Notes under the pieces: model-generated
Told to the model about the DNA's origin: nothing
Databases searched by the model: none
What the model saw: the letters and a program-made list of their open reading frames with translations, nothing else
Program-made: the position numbers and the translations under genes
Shown here: positions 1 through 8,128 of the stretch, piece after piece
How positions within the stretch are numbered: position 1 is the first letter of the stretch
Layout: every line of letters begins with the position of its first letter
NCBI RefSeq assembly: GCF_017498485.1
Contig: NZ_CP071795.1
Location: 3,594,501 to 3,658,500 of the forward strand
Source: Polaribacter batillariae
GTDB taxonomy: Bacteria > Bacteroidota > Bacteroidia > Flavobacteriales > Flavobacteriaceae
Direction: 5' to 3'
Length of the DNA: 64,000 nucleotides

Positions 1-1
1 G

Positions 2-1096
2 GCAAGACCATTTTTGGCAGATCCAGAGTGGGTACATAAAGCCAAGGAAGAAAGAACAGACGAAATAAATACGTGTATAGGTTGTAATCAGGCGTGTTTA
101 GACCATGTTTTCGAACAAAAAGTAGCCAGTTGTTTGGTAAATCCAAGAGCTTGTCACGAAACCGAATTGAACTATAATCCAACTAAAAATAAAAAGAAAA
201 TAGCCGTAATAGGAGCAGGACCAGCAGGTTTGGCTGCCGCAACAATTTCTGCAGAAAGAGGGCATATGGTAACCTTGTTTGATGCCGATAAAGAAGTTGG
301 AGGGCAATTTAACATCGCAAAACAAATTCCGGGAAAAGAAGAATTTTATGAGACATTGCGTTATTTTAAAAAACAAATAGAACTGCATGATGTAACCTTA
401 AAATTAAATACCAGAGTTTCTGTGGAAGATTTACAATCATCTAACTTCGATGAAATCGTTATCGCTACAGGAATAAAACCAAGGCAATTAAAAATAGAAG
501 GAATAAAGCATCCAAAAGTATTGAGCTATTTAGACGTTTTAAAACATAAAAAAACCGTAGGAAAACGTGTAGCTGTTATTGGAGCAGGAGGTATTGGTTT
601 CGATGTCTCTGAATATTTATCGCACGAAGGCGAATCTACATCACAAAATATAAATGCCTGGTTAAAAGAATGGGGTATTGATAAAACCTTAGAGGCAAGA
701 GCTGGAATTGAAGGTGTTAGGCCAGAATACCATCCATCTCCAAGAGAAATTTTTATGTTTAAAAGAAGTAAGGGCAAATTTGGTGGAAATTTAGGAAAAA
801 CCACAGGTTGGATTCATCGATCGACTTTAAAGAAAAAAAAGGTGCAATTTATTGGAGAAGTACAATACACAAAAATTAGCGATCAAGGTTTACATTACAT
901 TCAAAATGAAGAAAATAAAATTTTAGAAGTAGATCATATCGTTATTTGTGCTGGGCAAATTCCGTTTAAAGAACTGTATCAACCTTTATTAGACGCAGGA
1001 AAAAGTGTTCATGTAATTGGTGGTGCAGATTTTGCAAGCGAACTAGATGCGAAGAGAGCCATAAATCAAGGAGCAAGATTGGCTGCTAAATTGTAA
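2..1096 (+). CDS. fadH: 2,4-dienoyl-CoA reductase (NADPH), C-terminal part, 5' truncated by window edge
   Basis: The reading frame is open from base 2, so the gene starts before the window; a TTG at 14 is internal. The visible part begins with the ARPFLADPEW-type segment that closes the Old-Yellow-Enzyme TIM barrel in this family. A CX2CX3CX11C cluster for the [4Fe-4S] centre follows, then an FAD-binding GAGPAGL motif and a second Rossmann motif (GAGGIG) for NADPH. In known enzymes this protein reduces 2,4-dienoyl-CoA during beta-oxidation of unsaturated fatty acids. The N-terminal catalytic barrel is not visible, so a related NADH:flavin oxidoreductase of the same architecture cannot be fully excluded. 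No frameshift is seen in the visible part, and the stop is TAA. Confidence 0.85.
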   Translation, partial: ARPFLADPEWVHKAKEERTDEINTCIGCNQACLDHVFEQKVASCLVNPRACHETELNYNPTKNKKKIAVIGAGPAGLAAATISAERGHMVTLFDADKEVGGQFNIAKQIPGKEEFYETLRYFKKQIELHDVTLKLNTRVSVEDLQSSNFDEIVIATGIKPRQLKIEGIKHPKVLSYLDVLKHKKTVGKRVAVIGAGGIGFDVSEYLSHEGESTSQNINAWLKEWGIDKTLEARAGIEGVRPEYHPSPREIFMFKRSKGKFGGNLGKTTGWIHRSTLKKKKVQFIGEVQYTKISDQGLHYIQNEENKILEVDHIVICAGQIPFKELYQPLLDAGKSVHVIGGADFASELDAKRAINQGARLAAKL

Positions 1097-1112
1097 TCTT
1101 TTCTTATTTTTG
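1079..1112 (+). promoter_or_regulatory. Candidate Bacteroidota-type promoter for the secreted hypothetical gene at 1135
   Basis: TTG at 1079-1081, a 23-nt spacer, then TATTTTTG at 1105-1112, matching the TAnnTTTG -7 element. It overlaps the 3' end of the reductase gene and lies 22 nt before the ATG at 1135. Spacing is at the long end of the accepted range. Confidence 0.35.
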
Positions 1113-1134
1113 AACAAAATTAAAATTTTTTATA

Positions 1135-1677
1135 ATGAAAAAGATATTATTATTGTGTGTATTGGTTCAATCTGCATTCGGATTTTCTCAAGAAGAACCA
1201 GAATTTCAAAAATACAACGCTAAAAATGCAGCCAGTATTTTTTACTATAATTTTTCTGAAGTACCAGAAAAGATAAAGGTAAAAGATCCAGTAATAGAAA
1301 ATAAAACAATTACTTCTCTTAAAAGTTATAACAATAAAATAAAAAAAATTTCCTTTTTAAATTCAACAAAACTTCAAGAATTAGAGTTAACGATTAATTC
1401 TTTAGGAAAACAGTTGTACTCGAATAGAGATTTAGCAGAAAAAATAACCAAAAAAATTCAATTGGTTATTTTACCCATTAGAGACAGTGTAGCTGCTTAT
1501 GAAGAAACCTTAAATAGCGATTTAAAAAGTTTCTTATCAAAAAGACAGTTTAAAAAATGGTTAAAATATCAAAGAGGAGAAAAAAGAAAACTACTACCAG
1601 AAAGACCAAAAAGCAATAGAAACACAGCGCCATCTATAAATAGAAGAAATAGAGGATTAGGAGGTAGAAGATTTTAA
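1135..1677 (+). CDS. Secreted basic hypothetical protein
   Basis: 180 residues. The N-terminus (MKKILLLCVL..., ending GFSQ) is a typical flavobacterial Sec signal peptide, so the product is probably periplasmic or surface-exposed. The mature part is helical and rich in Lys, Glu and Asn; around residues 130-150 it has a segment of the FLSKRQFKKWLKYQRGEK type. The last 30 residues are very basic with many Arg and Asn. The arrangement loosely resembles small Spy/CpxP-like helical periplasmic proteins, but no defining motif is present and no function is assigned. It stands alone after the reductase gene and has its own candidate promoter. Confidence 0.7.
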   Translation: MKKILLLCVLVQSAFGFSQEEPEFQKYNAKNAASIFYYNFSEVPEKIKVKDPVIENKTITSLKSYNNKIKKISFLNSTKLQELELTINSLGKQLYSNRDLAEKITKKIQLVILPIRDSVAAYEETLNSDLKSFLSKRQFKKWLKYQRGEKRKLLPERPKSNRNTAPSINRRNRGLGGRRF

Positions 1678-2038
1678 TTTTTTTACTTTTATTGCAAAAT
1701 ACTCTATCACTTTTAGTACCCTTAAAATCTAAAAAAAAATAAGTTTTTTTTAGGTTCATTAATTACCTAAGCAATTTGTTTAGTCGTTGGGTTTTGCGTT
1801 AAAATTGTCATTCCCGTGAAAACGAGAATTTAAATACAGCATTTTGGTTTTTAACCTAAATTAAACCAATGAAATACTTCTATGGTTCTGCCCCAAAAAT
1901 CGGTTGGTTTTAAGAAATTTTTTATTTTGATATTATTTCATAGTAAATATATGTATTTTGCTATTTTTCAAGTTGAACAAACAAAATAATTTAGCGATAT
2001 TTGTCGGTAAACTAATTATTAACGAACAGGAAAGAATT
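1678..2038 (+). other. Non-coding gap with one degenerate hairpin
   Basis: About 360 bases without a convincing gene. A short imperfect hairpin lies at 1810-1829 (ATTCCCGT, GAAA loop, ACGAGAAT). It resembles the short dispersed intergenic repeats seen in flavobacterial genomes. Upstream of the next gene, TATTTTG strings miss the TAnnTTTG consensus by one base, so no promoter is called. Confidence 0.4.
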
Positions 2039-2221
2039 ATGGGAATGAATAAAAATACAGTGCTTGCTTGGGCAACTTTTATTATGATTTTAGTAGGATT
2101 GGCTTTAATCGCTTTAGGGGCGTTTAGGTACGATGATGTTGCAGGTTGGGGGTTTGGAGCAGTAGGTATTGGCTTCTTTGCAGTAGCTTGGGTTTTTAAT
2201 GCACTAAAAGGAAGAGTTTAA
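2039..2221 (+). CDS. CAL67264 family small membrane protein
   Basis: 60 residues starting at the ATG preceded by an AGGAAAG Shine-Dalgarno-like string; the longer frame from 1958 has no support. Two hydrophobic segments (about residues 8-28 and 36-54) are separated by the short polar FRYDDVAGWGFG loop. This pattern matches the family known as CAL67264 membrane proteins in Flavobacteriia, whose function is unknown. It lies 48 bases upstream of ettA on the same strand and is probably co-transcribed. Recognition is from recalled family sequence, not from a search. Confidence 0.75.
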   Translation: MGMNKNTVLAWATFIMILVGLALIALGAFRYDDVAGWGFGAVGIGFFAVAWVFNALKGRV

Positions 2222-2269
2222 AAAAAAATAAAATCTATAGTAGCAGTTTTCAATAAAAAAATATAAAAA

Positions 2270-3961
2270 ATGAGCGACGACAAAAAAGTAATTTTTTCGA
2301 TGAACAAGGTTTCTAAAACCTACCAATCTACAGGAAAACAAGTGTTAAAAGACATTTATTTAAGTTTTTTCTATGGGGCAAAAATTGGAATTTTAGGTTT
2401 AAATGGATCAGGAAAATCGACCTTATTAAAAATAATTGCAGGAGTAGAAAAGAATTTTCAAGGAGATGTTACTTTTTCTCCAGGATATAAAGTGGGGTAT
2501 TTAGAACAAGAACCACAACTAGATCCAGAAAAAACAGTTTTAGAAGTTGTAAAAGAAGGAGTTGCAGAAACGGTTGCTATTTTAGATGAATACAACAAAA
2601 TAAACGACATGTTTGGTTTAGAAGAAGTGTATTCAGATGCAGATAAGATGGAAAAACTAATGGCGCAACAGGCAGATCTTCAAGATAAAATAGATGCTGC
2701 AAACGCGTGGGAATTAGACACCAAATTAGAAATCGCAATGGATGCCTTAAGAACACCAGATTCCGATAAGAAAATAGCAGTACTTTCTGGTGGAGAAAAA
2801 AGACGTGTTGCACTTTGTAGATTGTTATTACAAGAACCAGAAATTTTATTATTAGACGAACCAACAAACCACTTAGATGCAGAATCTGTACATTGGTTAG
2901 AGCATCATTTAGCGCAATACAAAGGAACTGTAATTGCAGTTACGCACGATAGATATTTCTTAGACAACGTTGCAGGTTGGATTTTAGAATTAGACCGAGG
3001 AGAAGGCATTCCTTGGAAAGGAAATTACTCTTCTTGGTTAGACCAGAAATCGCAAAGAATGGCACAAGAAAGCAAAACAGCTTCTAAACGTCAAAAAACC
3101 TTAGAACGAGAGTTAGAATGGGTTCGTCAAGGTGCAAAAGGCCGTCAAACAAAGCAAAAAGCGCGTTTAAAGAACTACGATAAATTAATGAGTCAAGACC
3201 AAAAACAGGTTGACGAAAAACTAGAAATTTATATTCCTAATGGACCACGTTTAGGAACCAATGTTATAGAAGCCTCAGGAGTTTCTAAAGCATATGGAGA
3301 TAAATTGCTATACGAAAACCTAGAGTTTAATTTGCCACAGGCAGGAATTGTAGGTATTATTGGGCCTAATGGAGCTGGTAAAACCACTATTTTTAGAATG
3401 ATTATGGGAGAAGAAACTCCAGATACAGGTGAATTTAAAGTAGGTGAAACTGCAAAAATTGCTTATGTAGATCAAGATCATTCAGACATAAACCCAGAGA
3501 AAACCATTTGGGAAAACTTTTCTGATGGCCAAGATTTGGTAATGATGGGAGGTAAGCAAGTAAACTCTCGTGCATATTTAAGCCGATTTAATTTTTCTGG
3601 AAGCGAGCAAAATAAAAAAGTAGCCACTTTATCTGGTGGAGAAAGAAACCGTTTGCACTTAGCGATGACTTTAAAGGAAGAAGGAAACGTACTTTTATTA
3701 GATGAACCAACCAACGATTTAGATGTAAATACATTAAGAGCACTAGAAGAAGGTTTAGAAAATTTTGCGGGTTGTGCAGTTGTAATTAGTCACGATAGAT
3801 GGTTTTTAGATAGAGTTTGTACACATATTTTAGCGTTTGAAGGAGACTCTCAAGTGTACTTTTTTGAAGGTTCTTTCTCTGATTACGAAGAAAATAAGAA
3901 AAAACGTTTGGGAGGAGATTTAATGCCAAAACGAATTAAGTATAAAAAGTTAATTCGATAG
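2270..3961 (+). CDS. ettA: Energy-dependent translational throttle protein EttA (ABC-F ATPase)
   Basis: 563 residues, full family length. Two ABC domains are visible: Walker A LGLNGSGKST near residue 45 with signature LSGGEKRR, and a second Walker A IGPNGAGKTT near residue 370 with signature LSGGERNR. Both have the LLLDEPTN Walker B. The interdomain linker is basic and coiled (residues about 255-320), as in the ABC-F P-site tRNA interaction motif. No transmembrane segments are present. EttA binds the ribosomal E site and gates entry into elongation according to ADP/ATP ratio. The acidic arm insertion in domain 1 supports EttA over other ABC-F members. Confidence 0.93.
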   Translation: MSDDKKVIFSMNKVSKTYQSTGKQVLKDIYLSFFYGAKIGILGLNGSGKSTLLKIIAGVEKNFQGDVTFSPGYKVGYLEQEPQLDPEKTVLEVVKEGVAETVAILDEYNKINDMFGLEEVYSDADKMEKLMAQQADLQDKIDAANAWELDTKLEIAMDALRTPDSDKKIAVLSGGEKRRVALCRLLLQEPEILLLDEPTNHLDAESVHWLEHHLAQYKGTVIAVTHDRYFLDNVAGWILELDRGEGIPWKGNYSSWLDQKSQRMAQESKTASKRQKTLERELEWVRQGAKGRQTKQKARLKNYDKLMSQDQKQVDEKLEIYIPNGPRLGTNVIEASGVSKAYGDKLLYENLEFNLPQAGIVGIIGPNGAGKTTIFRMIMGEETPDTGEFKVGETAKIAYVDQDHSDINPEKTIWENFSDGQDLVMMGGKQVNSRAYLSRFNFSGSEQNKKVATLSGGERNRLHLAMTLKEEGNVLLLDEPTNDLDVNTLRALEEGLENFAGCAVVISHDRWFLDRVCTHILAFEGDSQVYFFEGSFSDYEENKKKRLGGDLMPKRIKYKKLIR

Positions 3962-3980
3962 AAATAAGTTTTAAAAAAAA

Positions 3981-4152
3981 GCTGTCTCAAAAAAGTATTA
4001 AAATTTGTCATTTCGATCGTTGTGGAGAAATCTTATTCATTAAATTTCAGAACTTTAGATTTTTCGATAACTACGTTAGCTACTTTCAATCAAAATATAT
4101 TTTGATCGAAAGTAGTGCTCAAAACGATAATTAAATTTACTTTTGAGACAGC
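3981..4152 (+). repeat. MITE-like palindromic repeat, copy A (full length)
   Basis: A 172-bp element bounded by perfect 12-bp terminal inverted repeats, GCTGTCTCAAAA and TTTTGAGACAGC. It contains an internal near-perfect palindrome of about 36 bp (about 4080-4116) centred on CAAAATATATTTTG, and a GTCATTTCGAT...GAGAAATCTTATT segment. It lies between the convergent ettA and zinc-ribbon-like genes, where its stems could serve as a bidirectional terminator. Copies B to E elsewhere in the window share the same internal order of parts. No clear target-site duplication was seen. Confidence 0.85.
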
Positions 4153-4205
4153 TTCTTTGAAATTTTATTTGAAACAAAATTATAGACAGTGTCTAAAGAA
4201 AATTC

Positions 4206-4988
4206 TTAGACAGTTTCAGAAAATAATTTATCCATTTTTTCTTTTTCTTCTTTCGCCAAAGCAGTATCTACTAAGATGCGTCCACTGTGCTCGTCTATTG
4301 TAATTTTTTTTCTATTTGCAATTTCTAATTGGACCTGTGGTGGTATGGTAAAGTAAGAACCTCCAGAAGCTCCACGTTCAATAGCAACAACAGCCAAGCC
4401 ATTTTTTACTTTCGTTCTAATTCTCTTATAAGCATTAAATAAATGCTCATCTAAAGATTTAGAAAATTCTTCCGATTTTTCTATTAAAAACTTTTCTTCT
4501 TTTTCTGTTTCTTTTAAGATAGCATCAAGCTCTGCTTTTTTATGACCTAAATGCTGTTCTTGTTTTGCTAATTTCTCTTTAGTTGCATCAATTATTTCGT
4601 TTTTCTGAGCAATTTTAGCTTTGTATTCGTTAATTCTTTTTTCTGCCAATTGAATTTCTAAGTCTTGGTATTCAATTTCTTTAGATAAAGAGTCAAACTC
4701 TCTATTATTTCTCACATTTTTTTGTTGCTCTTCGTATTTTTTCATCAACGCTTTAGAGTCTTCAATCGCCTGTTTTTTATTGTTGATTTCTGTCTCTAAA
4801 TTTGCAGTATCTTCTGCTAAGTTAGAAATACGTTTATTTAATCCGGCAACTTCATCTTCTAAATCTTCCACCTCTAAAGGTAATTCACCTCTAACGTTTC
4901 TAATTTCGTCAATTCTAGAGTCTATTAATTGTAAATCATACAATGCTCTTAACTTTTGTTCAACCGAAACTTCTTTCTTCTTTGCCAT
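4206..4988 (-). CDS. Coiled-coil protein of the C4-type zinc-ribbon (DUF164-like) family, cysteines lost
   Basis: 260 residues. Residues about 10-180 form a long antiparallel coiled coil (heptad-rich, with an NNREFDSL hairpin near the middle). The C-terminal part aligns by eye with the zinc-ribbon module of the family (GG-Y/F-x-IPPQ ... DEHSGRILVD), but the Cys positions expected for zinc carry Ala, Ser, Gly and His/Ser. It probably no longer binds zinc as in the classical family. The start is 2 bases from the end of the upstream nif3 gene, so the two form an operon. Cellular role is not established; nucleic-acid or chaperone-like roles have been suggested for the family. Confidence 0.8.
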   Translation of the reverse strand: MAKKKEVSVEQKLRALYDLQLIDSRIDEIRNVRGELPLEVEDLEDEVAGLNKRISNLAEDTANLETEINNKKQAIEDSKALMKKYEEQQKNVRNNREFDSLSKEIEYQDLEIQLAEKRINEYKAKIAQKNEIIDATKEKLAKQEQHLGHKKAELDAILKETEKEEKFLIEKSEEFSKSLDEHLFNAYKRIRTKVKNGLAVVAIERGASGGSYFTIPPQVQLEIANRKKITIDEHSGRILVDTALAKEEKEKMDKLFSETV

Positions 4989-4990
4989 GT

Positions 4991-6085
4991 TTATATGTAA
5001 TAAATAGGATTTGTACTTTTTTCTGATAAAATGATTGCAAAATTAGTGAATTTTTTCGTAAGATAATCAACCAAAAGGTTTTTTGTAAACTGTTCGCTTT
5101 CATAATGCCCAATATCGGCTAATAAAATTTGGTTTTCAGCCTTAAAAAAATCGTGATATTTAAAGTCTGCACTCACATAAGCGTCTGCACCAGCTTTTTT
5201 AGCATTAGAAATAGCAAAACTTCCAGAGCCACCTAAAACGGCTACTTTTTTAATTTTTTTATTGATAAAATTAGAATGTCTTACACAATCTGTTTTCATG
5301 GTTTGTTTTAAAAACTGTAAAAAAACTTTTTCTTCTATTTCTAAAGGAAGTTCGCCAATCATTCCCATTCCAATATTTTGGTGTACATTTTCGGTCGTTG
5401 TTATTTCGTATGCAATTTCTTCGTAAGGATGATTTTTTTGTAGTGCATTTAGAATCTTACTTTCATTTTTACTTTCAAAAACAATACTAATTTTTGTTTC
5501 TTTTTCGCTGTGTAATTTTCCTTTTTCTCCAACTACTGGATTCGAACTTTCATTTCCTCTGTAAGTTCCAATACCTTCTGTATTAAAAGAACATTGGTCG
5601 TAATTGCCAATATTTCCTGCGCCAGCGTTAAACAGCGCTGTTCTTAAAGTTGAAGCATTGTTTGAAGGAATATAAGTGGTTAATTTTTTTATAATTCCTT
5701 TTTTAGGCATTAAAATTTTAGTGTTTGTAAGTCCTAAAACTTCACACATTTTTGCTGAAACTCCGTTTTTAGAGTTGTCTAAAGCTGTATGGGTAGCATA
5801 AATTGCAATATCATTTTTAATGGCTTTTAAAACCACTTTTTCTACATACGAATTGCCGTTAAATTTTTTCATTCCTTCAAAAATAATGGGATGAAAACTA
5901 ACAATTAAGTTACAATTCTTGGCAATTGCTTCTTCTACAGTTTGCTCTAAAGTGTCTAAGGTTACTAAGATTCCAGAAACTTCTAAATCGTAATTTCCAA
6001 CCAGCAAACCAACATTGTCAAAATCTTCGGCATATTGCAAAGGTGCTAACTTTTCTAAATAATTGGTAACTTCTTTTATCTTCAT
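4991..6085 (-). CDS. Nif3-like dinuclear metal centre protein (YqfO/YbgI family)
   Basis: 364 residues, the long form of the family with a central inserted alpha/beta domain (about residues 125-240) between two halves of the Nif3 fold. Metal-ligand motifs are visible: SFHPIIF near residue 65, ATHTALD near residue 98, and the C-terminal IGHYESE. The family forms toroidal hexamers with two metal ions per subunit. Some members are annotated as GTP cyclohydrolase I type 2 homologues, but the physiological substrate is not settled. It is the first gene of a two-gene minus-strand operon with the coiled-coil protein and diverges from lpxK. A CAAAGTTA at 6105-6112 (TAACTTTG on the minus strand) could be its -7 box. 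Confidence 0.88.
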   Translation of the reverse strand: MKIKEVTNYLEKLAPLQYAEDFDNVGLLVGNYDLEVSGILVTLDTLEQTVEEAIAKNCNLIVSFHPIIFEGMKKFNGNSYVEKVVLKAIKNDIAIYATHTALDNSKNGVSAKMCEVLGLTNTKILMPKKGIIKKLTTYIPSNNASTLRTALFNAGAGNIGNYDQCSFNTEGIGTYRGNESSNPVVGEKGKLHSEKETKISIVFESKNESKILNALQKNHPYEEIAYEITTTENVHQNIGMGMIGELPLEIEEKVFLQFLKQTMKTDCVRHSNFINKKIKKVAVLGGSGSFAISNAKKAGADAYVSADFKYHDFFKAENQILLADIGHYESEQFTKNLLVDYLTKKFTNFAIILSEKSTNPIYYI

Positions 6086-6137
6086 TTGATTACTTTTCTA
6101 AATTCAAAGTTAACATTTTTAATGTATTTTTACGGAG

Positions 6138-7163
6138 ATGAAATTACTTAGATTTTTATTGTTTCCATTTGCCATTATTTACGACATCGTTACTAGAATT
6201 CGTAATTATTTTTTTGATGTTGGCGTTTTTAAAGAAACTTCATTTAAAATTCCAGTTATTGTTGTTGGTAATTTAAGTGTTGGTGGAACAGGCAAAACGC
6301 CACAAATAGAATATTTAATAAGATTGTTAAAAAAGAACTATAAAATAGGAGTTTTAAGTAGAGGTTATAAACGCAAAACAAAAGGTTATGTATTGTTAAA
6401 AAACACACATGTTGCAGAAGATGTTGGAGACGAACCTTTGCAGTATTTTAATAAATTTAAAAATATAAAAGTTGCTGTAGATGCAAATAGGGTAGCAGGT
6501 ATTGGTCGTTTAATTGCAGAAAATAATGCAGAAGTTATTTTGTTAGATGATGCCTACCAGCATAGAAAAGTAAAAGGAAGTTTTTATATTTTACTCACAA
6601 AATATAAAGATTTGTTTGTAGATGATTTTCTGCTTCCAACGGGTAATTTAAGAGAAAGTAAAAAAGGTGCAGAAAGAGCAGACGTTATTCTGGTTACAAA
6701 ATGTCCGAATAATTTAAGTTCTAAAGAACAAGAAACTATCAAAAAAAAATTGAGTGTTTATTGTAAAAAAGTTTTTTTTACTACGATTAAGTATGCAAAC
6801 TCACTTTCTGGGAGCACTTCTATTTCTATGGAAGAATTAAAAGATTACGAAGTTTTATTAATTACAGGAATTGCCAATCCTACACCCTTACGAGCTTATT
6901 TAAAAAGTGAAGGAATTCGTTTTCAGCATTTAAAATTTCAAGACCATCATTATTTTTCGAACCAAGAAATTAAAGACATTCAACAACGAATTAACGAAAT
7001 ACCTTCCACCAAAAAAATAATTCTTACAACAGAAAAAGATTATGTTCGTTTGATGTATAAAATCGATAAAGTTGCTTATTTATCGATTGAAACTTTATTT
7101 TTAGAAAAAAAAGAACCTGTATTTAACAACCTAATAACCAGCCATATTCAAGAATTTAAATAA
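6138..7163 (+). CDS. lpxK: Tetraacyldisaccharide 4'-kinase (lipid A biosynthesis)
   Basis: 341 residues, normal length. It phosphorylates the 4' position of tetraacyldisaccharide 1-phosphate to form lipid IVA at the inner membrane. The N-terminus is hydrophobic (LLRFLLFPFAIIYDIV), consistent with its monotopic membrane anchor. The P-loop VVGNLSVGGTGKTP lies near residues 42-55, followed by SRGYKRKTKGY and VGDEPLQ, and the DDAYQHR motif with catalytic-site residues is intact. It diverges from nif3 across a 52-base gap. Its presence shows a Gram-negative lipid A pathway. Confidence 0.95.
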   Translation: MKLLRFLLFPFAIIYDIVTRIRNYFFDVGVFKETSFKIPVIVVGNLSVGGTGKTPQIEYLIRLLKKNYKIGVLSRGYKRKTKGYVLLKNTHVAEDVGDEPLQYFNKFKNIKVAVDANRVAGIGRLIAENNAEVILLDDAYQHRKVKGSFYILLTKYKDLFVDDFLLPTGNLRESKKGAERADVILVTKCPNNLSSKEQETIKKKLSVYCKKVFFTTIKYANSLSGSTSISMEELKDYEVLLITGIANPTPLRAYLKSEGIRFQHLKFQDHHYFSNQEIKDIQQRINEIPSTKKIILTTEKDYVRLMYKIDKVAYLSIETLFLEKKEPVFNNLITSHIQEFK

Positions 7164-7254
7164 TTTTTACAGTTTATTTTCTTTAATAATCTACCGTTTT
7201 TTTATTTTGGAATTATTTTTGATACTTTTGATAAAAATACCAAAATCATTAAAA

Positions 7255-7749
7255 ATGAGATATTTATTTCTTTTATTTGTTTCTTTAGTTGTTACAAATA
7301 GTTTTGCACAAATTGATATTGATTTAGACCCAATTGAAGTAGATTCTTTAAACGTAGAAGAAGTGCCTTTTTTAAATTGGGAAAACTCCTTTAAAAGTGC
7401 CTTAAAAAAATCTAAAAAAGAGAAAAAACCGGTTTTAATATATTTTACTGGGTCAGATTGGTGTGGTCCTTGTAAAGTTTTAGATAAAAAATTGTTTCAT
7501 ACAGAAAAATTTAAAGGATTAGCAGATAAAGACTTAATTTTATACGAAGCAGATCTTCCTAGAAATACAGATTTGCTTGCACCAGATAAACTACAGGTTA
7601 ATAGCGATTTGAAACGAAAATATAAGGTAAAGTCTTTTCCAACTTTAGTAATGGTAAATCATAAAGGAAGAATAATTGGTTATAAAAAAGGACTTATTCT
7701 TACAGAATATTATTATCCCTTTTTACAAGCTGTTATAGAAAATTATTAA
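7255..7749 (+). CDS. Secreted thioredoxin-family protein
   Basis: 164 residues from the ATG at 7255; the upstream TTG at 7207 would bury the signal peptide and is rejected. The signal peptide MRYLFLLFVSLVVTNSFAQ is followed by an acidic linker and a thioredoxin-like domain with the CXXC motif WCGPCK near residue 80 and a cis-Pro in KSFPTLVM. It is probably a periplasmic thiol-disulfide reductase. TATTTTTG and TACTTTTG strings at 7214-7221 and 7223-7230 are candidate -7 boxes but lack a well-spaced TTG. The specific partner is not apparent from the neighbours. Confidence 0.85.
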   Translation: MRYLFLLFVSLVVTNSFAQIDIDLDPIEVDSLNVEEVPFLNWENSFKSALKKSKKEKKPVLIYFTGSDWCGPCKVLDKKLFHTEKFKGLADKDLILYEADLPRNTDLLAPDKLQVNSDLKRKYKVKSFPTLVMVNHKGRIIGYKKGLILTEYYYPFLQAVIENY

Positions 7750-7754
7750 ACAGA

Positions 7755-7924
7755 GGCTGTCTCTAAAGTATTAAAATTTGTCATTTCGACTGTAGTGAAG
7801 AAATCTTATTTATTGAATTTCAGTATTTTATATTTTCGATAACTTTGTTAGCTACTTTCAATCAAAATATATTTTGATTTTAGTAATGCTAAAAATAACA
7901 GTTAAATTTGCTTTTGTAACTGCC
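7755..7924 (+). repeat. MITE-like palindromic repeat, copy B (full length)
   Basis: About 170 bp, same orientation as copy A. The terminal repeats are imperfect (GGCTGTCTCTAAAGTA against TGCTTTTGTAACTGCC). The GTCATTTCGACTGTAGTGAA segment, the GAAATCTTATTTATTGAATT segment and the core ATCAAAATATATTTTGAT are retained. It begins just after the thioredoxin stop codon. The remaining gap to 8072 holds no recognisable feature. Confidence 0.8.
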
Positions 7925-8072
7925 TTTTTTTGTTTCAAATAAAAAATATTATTTTCTTTTACCATAATTTCAAACAAGAAATGGTATAATTTTTATATCG
8001 AACTTAGATTCATAAACTTTTAATGCTCAATTAGATTACAATTCGTAAACATTTTCCCAAATATAAAGCAAA

Positions 8073-8098
8073 AAAACCGAAGGCAAAGCTTCGGTTTT
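8073..8098 (-). terminator. Rho-independent terminator of the OmpA-family gene
   Basis: Perfect 10-bp stem AAAACCGAAG / CTTCGGTTTT with a 6-base loop. It is followed on the minus strand by a T-rich tract and lies 30 bases beyond the stop codon of the gene ending at 8129. Confidence 0.85.
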
Positions 8099-8128
8099 CT
8101 TAATAATTAAGAACGGTTGGTTATTTAA

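Noticed and set aside
4115-4303. Short plus-strand ORF of 62 codons
   Set aside because: It begins inside repeat copy A and runs antisense into the zinc-ribbon-like gene; no conserved content.
7207-7254. Earlier TTG start for the thioredoxin-family gene
   Set aside because: It would hide the clear signal peptide that begins at the ATG at 7255; the upstream codons are AT-rich leader with promoter-like TAnnTTTG strings.
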